Below the pieces are notes generated by a model, which did no database searches, was not told the origin of the DNA, and was given only the letters and a program-made list of their open reading frames with translations. This document shows positions 59,671 through 64,000 of a stretch of DNA of 64,000 nt, piece by piece. The DNA is from Thraustochytrium sp. TN22. Lineage: Eukaryota > Sar > Bigyra > Thraustochytrida > Thraustochytriidae. The translations under genes were made by a program, and so were the position numbers. Where the stretch lies: positions 62,001 through 126,000 of the forward strand of contig JABLUY010000035.1 of NCBI GenBank assembly GCA_013306675.1, given 5' to 3'. Within the stretch, counting starts at the first letter, position 1; each line of letters begins with the position of its first letter.

Positions 59671-60615
59671 TCATGGGCCTACTAGGTGGTGAGGCGGCGA
59701 CACGGCCGCACCCGAGGAGAGTGACGGTACCGAGACGGTGGCGACCGAGCAGGCTGCGCCGAAGACGCTGCGCGAGAGGCTGCTCACCGAGGCTGCGTAG
59801 TCCACGAGCGGCTCCGCACGCTGGACCAGGATGACGCGGTCCACGCGCGCCACGAACGTCTGGTCCAGCACCACCGGGTCGGCGGCTTCGGAGAGCGAGA
59901 CGAGATCCGGCCATGTCAGCGGCGCGGCGCGCGCCAGGAGCGCCATCCAGGCGGCCTGGAAGGGCAGCTGCGATGGGTTGTACGCGACCGACTCTGTGCA
60001 GCCGCTGCCGGCCAGCACCGTGCCGTCGGCGTCCAGGAAGAGCACGGCCGCCGGCCACCGCGAGTAACGTGCGTCGGCGCCGGCGAAGGTCTCCAGCGCC
60101 GCGTCCAGCACGGCGTCCGGCAGCGCCTCCGAGCAGCGTAGGCTAGCGCGGTCGTGCACCGGCGGCGGCGGCGGCTCAAAGAGGTCCGCCAGCACGGGCA
60201 ACGGCAGCAGGTCGTCCACCAGGCCCAGCACGCGCGGTTCGTCCTCCTCCGTGGCGCCGGGCAGCACGATGCGCACGCCCGGGCAGCGCTCCGCCAGCAT
60301 CTGCCGGCAGTGCCCGCATGGCGCCGCCGTAACGGCCATCATGACGATGGCGGGCATGGGCGCCGCGCCGCCCCCGGCCGCCGCCGCCGCCGCCGCGGCC
60401 ACGCCCAGCGTGGAGAACTCCGCGTGCAGCGTCTCCTGCAGGCCGGCGCCTGCGAACTCCACGTTGAAGCCCAGGTGCACGCGGCCCTCCGCGTCCAGCG
60501 CCGCCGCGCCCACGCAGAAGCCCGACACCGGCGCCAGCGCCAGCGCCGCCGCGCGCCGCGCCGCCGCCAGCAGCTCCCGCGTCACGACCGAGGCCGCCGA
60601 CGGCGTCGCCATCAT
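59671..60615 (-). CDS. CDA: Cytidine deaminase, two-domain form
   Basis: 314 residues from the ATG at 60615. An in-frame ATG at 60762 would add a basic leader of 49 residues that could target an organelle. The N-terminal catalytic domain has FNVEFAGAGLQETLHAEFS (zinc ligand H64 and proton-shuttle E66) and AVTAAPCGHCRQML (zinc ligands C100 and C103). The second half (SRWPAAVLFLDADGTVLAGSGCTESVAYNPSQLPFQAAWMALL) is the non-catalytic repeat typical of the dimeric E. coli and plant type. The enzyme deaminates cytidine and deoxycytidine to uridine forms in pyrimidine salvage. Both CDA halves are complete, with Ala-rich and Pro-rich inserts (at 72-87 and in the linker). It is convergent with histone H3, 85 bp away. 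Confidence 0.93.
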   Translation of the reverse strand: MMATPSAASVVTRELLAAARRAAALALAPVSGFCVGAAALDAEGRVHLGFNVEFAGAGLQETLHAEFSTLGVAAAAAAAAGGGAAPMPAIVMMAVTAAPCGHCRQMLAERCPGVRIVLPGATEEDEPRVLGLVDDLLPLPVLADLFEPPPPPVHDRASLRCSEALPDAVLDAALETFAGADARYSRWPAAVLFLDADGTVLAGSGCTESVAYNPSQLPFQAAWMALLARAAPLTWPDLVSLSEAADPVVLDQTFVARVDRVILVQRAEPLVDYAASVSSLSRSVFGAACSVATVSVPSLSSGAAVSPPHHLVGP

Positions 60616-61585
60616 GTCGCCGCCGCGCAGAGCGCCCGCCGCCGACCGCCTCGGCGACCGCGCCGCCGCGCGAGCCTGCGCGCGGGGGTGCCGCGCGCGC
60701 GGAGTCCGGATTGGCTTCGCGACGAGCTTGCCGACGGAGCGCGCCGGATGCTCGGCCATCATGATCAGGCCTGATCTGGGTGGCGGCTGGCCGGGGTGCC
60801 GCGGGGAGTGGCGCGCGCAAGTGGCGCGGACCCGCCGCGCCGCGCCGCGCCGCGCTCGCGCAGTGCTGCTGCAGGAGACGCCAGGAGGACGTGCAGACAG
60901 ACGTGCGGCGAGCTCGTCAAGCAGGCCGGCCACCGGACGAGGAGCGTGGTGGTTTCCAGGGCAGGAGGCACTTGCCGAGGAGGTGAGGTGATCAGAAAGG
61001 GCACAGGCGAATCGAGAGCTCGGCCAACGCGCCAACCGCCAACCGCGCGACCAACGTTCGTACCAGCGTACCACGCCGCGAGCCTCATTGTAGCAAGCCG
61101 GCGAGCGCCGCGGTGGACCACGAGACGTCCTCACTCATCTCATCTTGCAAGTTGCAACTTGGCCGCGCCTTCAAGTTGCAACTTCGTTGGTGGTCCTGGT
61201 GTACTGGGCACCCGTGGTACTGCTGCAGCCCAGCCGCCGCCGCCAGAAGCGAGCCGCGGCTGCGAGGGCGTGCGAGCGGGCGAGCAGCCCGTCAGCCAAC
61301 GGCCAGGCCTCCCTCCCTCCCGCCCGCCCAGGCGACCAGGCGCCCAGACGCCCGGCGCCAGCGCGAGTCGTGGTACGCGGCGGCCGCGGCGGCGAGCAGG
61401 AGGCCAACAGCCGCGACCACCACCTCGCTATCCATCTATCCATCCAGTCGCCCAACTCCGCTCACCAGGCGCGCGCGGCGGCGGCGGCGGCGCGGGCGGC
61501 GGCGGCGCGGCGGCGGCGGCAGCGGCGGCGGCGGCGGCTGCGCGCGGCGCGCGCGGCGGCGGCGGCGAGCGGCGGCGGCGGCGCG
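60616..61585. promoter_or_regulatory. Divergent intergenic region cytidine deaminase / PRPP synthetase
   Basis: A 970-bp gap containing repeated TTGCAAGTTGCAACTT units (about 61144-61187) and a long GGC/GCG-rich run (about 61470-61585) leading into the PRPP synthetase start. Open frames here are Arg/Ala/Pro-rich and not convincing. No gene is visible. Confidence 0.4.
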
Positions 61586-63091
61586 ATGCGGGCCGCGGCG
61601 CGCGCGGCGGCGCGGTGGCGGCCGAGCGGCGGCGCGCGCGCGCGCAGAGCGCGTGGGCGCGCGCGCGCGACGGCCGCGCGCGCGCGCGCGGGCGCAGGCG
61701 CCTGGGCGGCGACGGCAGCAGCGGCGGCGCGCGGCGGCGCGGCCGGGCTGGCGCTCGGCGCGCTCGGCGCTGGCACGGCGCTGGTGGTGCTGCCGGCCGC
61801 GCTGGGCGCCAGCGTCGTGGCGCTGCACGAGGACGAGGAGGAGCAGGACGAGGAGCTGCTGCAGCAGGCGCGGCGCTCGGGCGGCGAGGGCCAGCAGCAG
61901 GGGAAGCAGACGTTGAAGCAGAAGAAGAGCCAGGCCGGCTCGGAGCCCGGCGAGAACGTGCTGCGCAGGCCGCGCGAGGAGGAGGAGGAGACCGAGGTGG
62001 ACGAAGAGGAGGGCGACTCGGACTTTGGCGACGGCATCAAGTACTACATTCCGCCGGCGGAGGAGGCGCGCATGAAGATCTTCAGCGGCAACGGCAACTG
62101 GCACCTGGCAAATGAGGTGTCCATGCACCTGGGCGTGCAGCTGGGCCGCGCCACCGTGAAGCGGTTCGCGGACGGCGAGGTGTCGGTGAACATCCACGAC
62201 AACGTGCGCGGCAAGGACGTGTTCGTGATCCAGCCGCTGGGCCCGCCCGTGAACGAGAACCTCATGGAGCTGCTGCTCATGGTGTCGACGCTGCGGCGGT
62301 CGTCCGCGCGCAACATCACGGCTGTCATCCCATACTACGGCTACTGCCGCTCGACGCGCAAAAACGAGGACACGCGCTCTCCGATTGGCGCCGCGGACGT
62401 GGCCAAGATGCTGCAGGTGGCCGGCGTGGACCGCGTCATCGCCGTCGACCTGCACCACTCGCAGATCATGGGCATGTTTGGTCCCGGCACGCCGGTGGAC
62501 AACCTGGATGTCTCCAGTCTGGCCATCCCGTACTTTGAGACCAAGTTCCTGCGCCGCCCGGTCGTGGTGTCGCCGGACGCCAATGGCGCGGCGCGCGCCA
62601 AGATCTTTCGCGACAAGCTCATCCGCCGCAAGATCGACTCTTCGCTGGCCATCATGGTCGACCACGATTCCAAGCAGCGCGGCTGGGAGAAGAACTCTGC
62701 CAAGGGGGACATCCGCGACTGGACGGCCGAGGACCTGGAGGGGATGGAGCTCGTCGGCGACGTCGAGGGCCGCGACTGCATCATCTTCGATGACATGGTG
62801 GACAGTGCTGGCCGCATCACTCGCGCCGCCAAGAAGCTCAAGCTCGCCGGCGCCCGCCGCGTCTTTGCCTTCACCACCCATGGTCTCTTCCTCGGCAACG
62901 CCTACGAGCGCATTGAAAAGTCCGAACTCATCGAGGTCGTGTGCGTCAACACCATCCCGCTTGCTACTTCCACTGTCCGCGGCGTCAACAGCTGGGTGTA
63001 CTCTAACAAGGTTCATCAGCTTTCGGTGGCTGCCCTCCTCGCCGAGGCCATTCGCCGCATCAACAAGAAGAAGTCCATCTCCAAGCTCTGA
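61586..63091 (+). CDS. PRPS: Ribose-phosphate pyrophosphokinase (PRPP synthetase), probably organelle-targeted
   Basis: 501 residues. The first about 50 are Arg/Ala-rich without acids (mitochondrion- or plastid-type presequence), followed by a hydrophobic segment (about 53-80) and an acidic linker (about 81-148). The catalytic core (about 162-501) matches PRPP synthetase: KIFSGNGNWHLANEVSMHLG, RFADGEVSVNI, GKDVFVIQPLGPPVNENLMELLLM, VDRVIAVDLHHSQIMGMF, VVVSPDANGAARAKIF and the PRPP-binding loop IIFDDMVDSAGRI (399-411). It makes PRPP from ribose 5-phosphate and ATP for nucleotide synthesis and salvage. Oddities: the usual YARQDRK motif reads YCRSTRK, and the flexible-loop region carries an insertion (about 366-390). 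The annotated start is the ATG at 61586; the frame is open further upstream. Confidence 0.93.
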   Translation: MRAAARAAARWRPSGGARARRARGRARATAARARAGAGAWAATAAAAARGGAAGLALGALGAGTALVVLPAALGASVVALHEDEEEQDEELLQQARRSGGEGQQQGKQTLKQKKSQAGSEPGENVLRRPREEEEETEVDEEEGDSDFGDGIKYYIPPAEEARMKIFSGNGNWHLANEVSMHLGVQLGRATVKRFADGEVSVNIHDNVRGKDVFVIQPLGPPVNENLMELLLMVSTLRRSSARNITAVIPYYGYCRSTRKNEDTRSPIGAADVAKMLQVAGVDRVIAVDLHHSQIMGMFGPGTPVDNLDVSSLAIPYFETKFLRRPVVVSPDANGAARAKIFRDKLIRRKIDSSLAIMVDHDSKQRGWEKNSAKGDIRDWTAEDLEGMELVGDVEGRDCIIFDDMVDSAGRITRAAKKLKLAGARRVFAFTTHGLFLGNAYERIEKSELIEVVCVNTIPLATSTVRGVNSWVYSNKVHQLSVAALLAEAIRRINKKKSISKL

Positions 63092-63749
63092 CCGATGCAT
63101 GGGGGCACGATGGACCGCCAACGGAAAGAGTAGTAAGCTTAGTACATTTACACACATTGCAACAAGCTGTGCTCGCACGACTGCACCGACCATGTACAAG
63201 AGGAGCACCATGCGCGTGCGTGCAAGAAGAGGCAGATCACACAGCCGCACACGCATGGTGCAAGAACAGGCAGATGACACCGTCTCGATGCTCCGCCTTG
63301 CCAGCGTGCCCATAACCACGAGGCGCGTCCACGGGCGTGTCCGGGATTCGCAGCGACGGCTCTTGACGTTCTGCTGCTGCGACCGCCGCGGCACGCCACC
63401 GGGTCGGCTTGAGGTGTCGCTCGGCCCTCCTGCTCTGTTGCTCTTGCAGTCGGTCTATGGTTCGAAACTCTCTTGTGTGTTGTTGTGCCTCTCTCTCTGT
63501 CTCTGTGGAAAGAAAGCCTTGCGCACTGCCAAGAGACCACATCTTCTCTCCTCTTTTTCATCATCATCATCAGGGTCAACGCACGTCTCATGACAAAAAA
63601 AGGTGGGCTAGCTAGAGAACGTGCTGGCTGGCTGGCTGGCTGGCTGACTGCTGGCTGGCTGGCTGGCTGACAGGTGGCTCCAATATGAAGCGTGTGAGGC
63701 AGCGAGCACCGCAACGCAACGCAGCGCACGGGACGTGGAAGCGTAGGTA
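63092..63749. other. Convergent intergenic region with GGCT repeats
   Basis: A 658-bp gap between convergent genes. It has short CATGGTGC repeats and a GGCT run at 63621-63670. No gene is supported. Confidence 0.45.
63621..63670. repeat. GGCT tetranucleotide repeat
   Basis: Two blocks of CTGG/GGCT units separated by GACTG. The same repeat family occurs at 31.7-31.9 kb. Confidence 0.85.
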
Positions 63750-64000
63750 TTACTGCTGCTGATGGTGGGGATCAGCATGCTTGAGGTCGGCGTAGTGGCC
63801 ACCCTCGCGGTACGAGTAGAGGAACTTGAAGGCCTTGGTCTCGAAGTCGGCAACGTCGTTGATGCCGAGGTTGGCGAAGGACTTCTCGTCGCCGGTGGCA
63901 GTGGGGCAGACCTCGTGCATGAGCTTGACGGTGTCGTGGGTGATCATGGGGCGGGGCAGGAAGTTGAGGGCCTTGCCGGTGAGCTCGGCGGCGGCGTTGG
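63750..64000 (-). CDS. NDUFA9: Probable complex I subunit NDUFA9, C-terminal part (runs off the window)
   Basis: The last 82 codons of a minus-strand gene are present and the frame is open to base 64000. The C-terminus of NDUFA9, an atypical short-chain dehydrogenase subunit of mitochondrial NADH dehydrogenase, has a pattern of a charged helix, a F(K/E)DLGI motif, then KA..FL..YR. Here it reads PRPMITHDTVKLMHEV, FANLGINDVADFETKAFKFLYSYREGGHY and ends with HHQQQ. NDUFA9 assignment rests on this tail alone. The Rossmann domain lies outside the window. Confidence 0.6.
   Translation of the reverse strand, partial: NAAAELTGKALNFLPRPMITHDTVKLMHEVCPTATGDEKSFANLGINDVADFETKAFKFLYSYREGGHYADLKHADPHHQQQ

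Overview
The window is nuclear DNA from a GC-rich, gene-dense eukaryotic microbe. The evidence is histone H3 and H4 genes, spliceosomal introns, and eukaryotic families such as RAD6, CK2 alpha, RPS4e and a UBE3C-type HECT ligase. Histone H3 ends in the [16 protein letters not shown] form and not the fungal [17 protein letters not shown] form, which argues against a fungus. A single-celled stramenopile (for example a thraustochytrid) fits the gene compactness and the giant GCC2/GCC3-repeat surface protein. This placement is inference; a haptophyte or other alga is not excluded. Seven introns could be placed by reading frame and homology, and all seven begin GTACGT.

Layout. 1-640 (-) is the 5' part of a PX-domain protein that runs off the window. 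1029-3150 (+) is a two-exon gene of unknown function with a degenerate WW-like segment. 3287-23368 (-) is one uninterrupted 20-kb frame for a 6,693-residue membrane protein: signal peptide, about 24 beta-sandwich repeats (including four near-identical 482-residue units), about 1,700 residues of cysteine-rich repeats, a cupredoxin-like domain, one transmembrane helix and about 1,700 residues of cytoplasmic coiled coil. Next come an uncharacterised two-CxxC protein (24039, +), RAD6 with a yeast-like acidic tail (26209, +) and a P2-type cation ATPase (27633, -). A 4.9-kb stretch without a recognisable gene follows.

The second half holds glyoxalase II (35659, +), a 16-copy 21-bp minisatellite (37210), RPS4e with an intron directly after its ATG (39218, +) and a tandem duplication of its 3' end. 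It continues with three-exon CK2 alpha (-), three-exon class III alcohol dehydrogenase (44362, +) and a YeiH/UPF0324 membrane protein (46137, +). Then come two tandem double-DUF606 DMT transporters (-), a MATE transporter (50809, +), type I asparaginase (-), a UBE3C-like HECT ligase (54587, +) and a divergent H4/H3 pair. Last are a two-domain cytidine deaminase (-), a probably organelle-targeted PRPP synthetase (61586, +) and the 3' end of a probable NDUFA9 gene (-).

The genes do not form one pathway. Some share themes: ubiquitin signalling (RAD6, UBE3C), glutathione-dependent aldehyde handling (glyoxalase II and class III ADH), nucleotide salvage (cytidine deaminase and PRPP synthetase), and a cluster of membrane transporters at 46-53 kb. 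The most novel items are the giant surface-to-cytoplasm protein with its recently amplified repeats and the uniform GTACGT donor sites.
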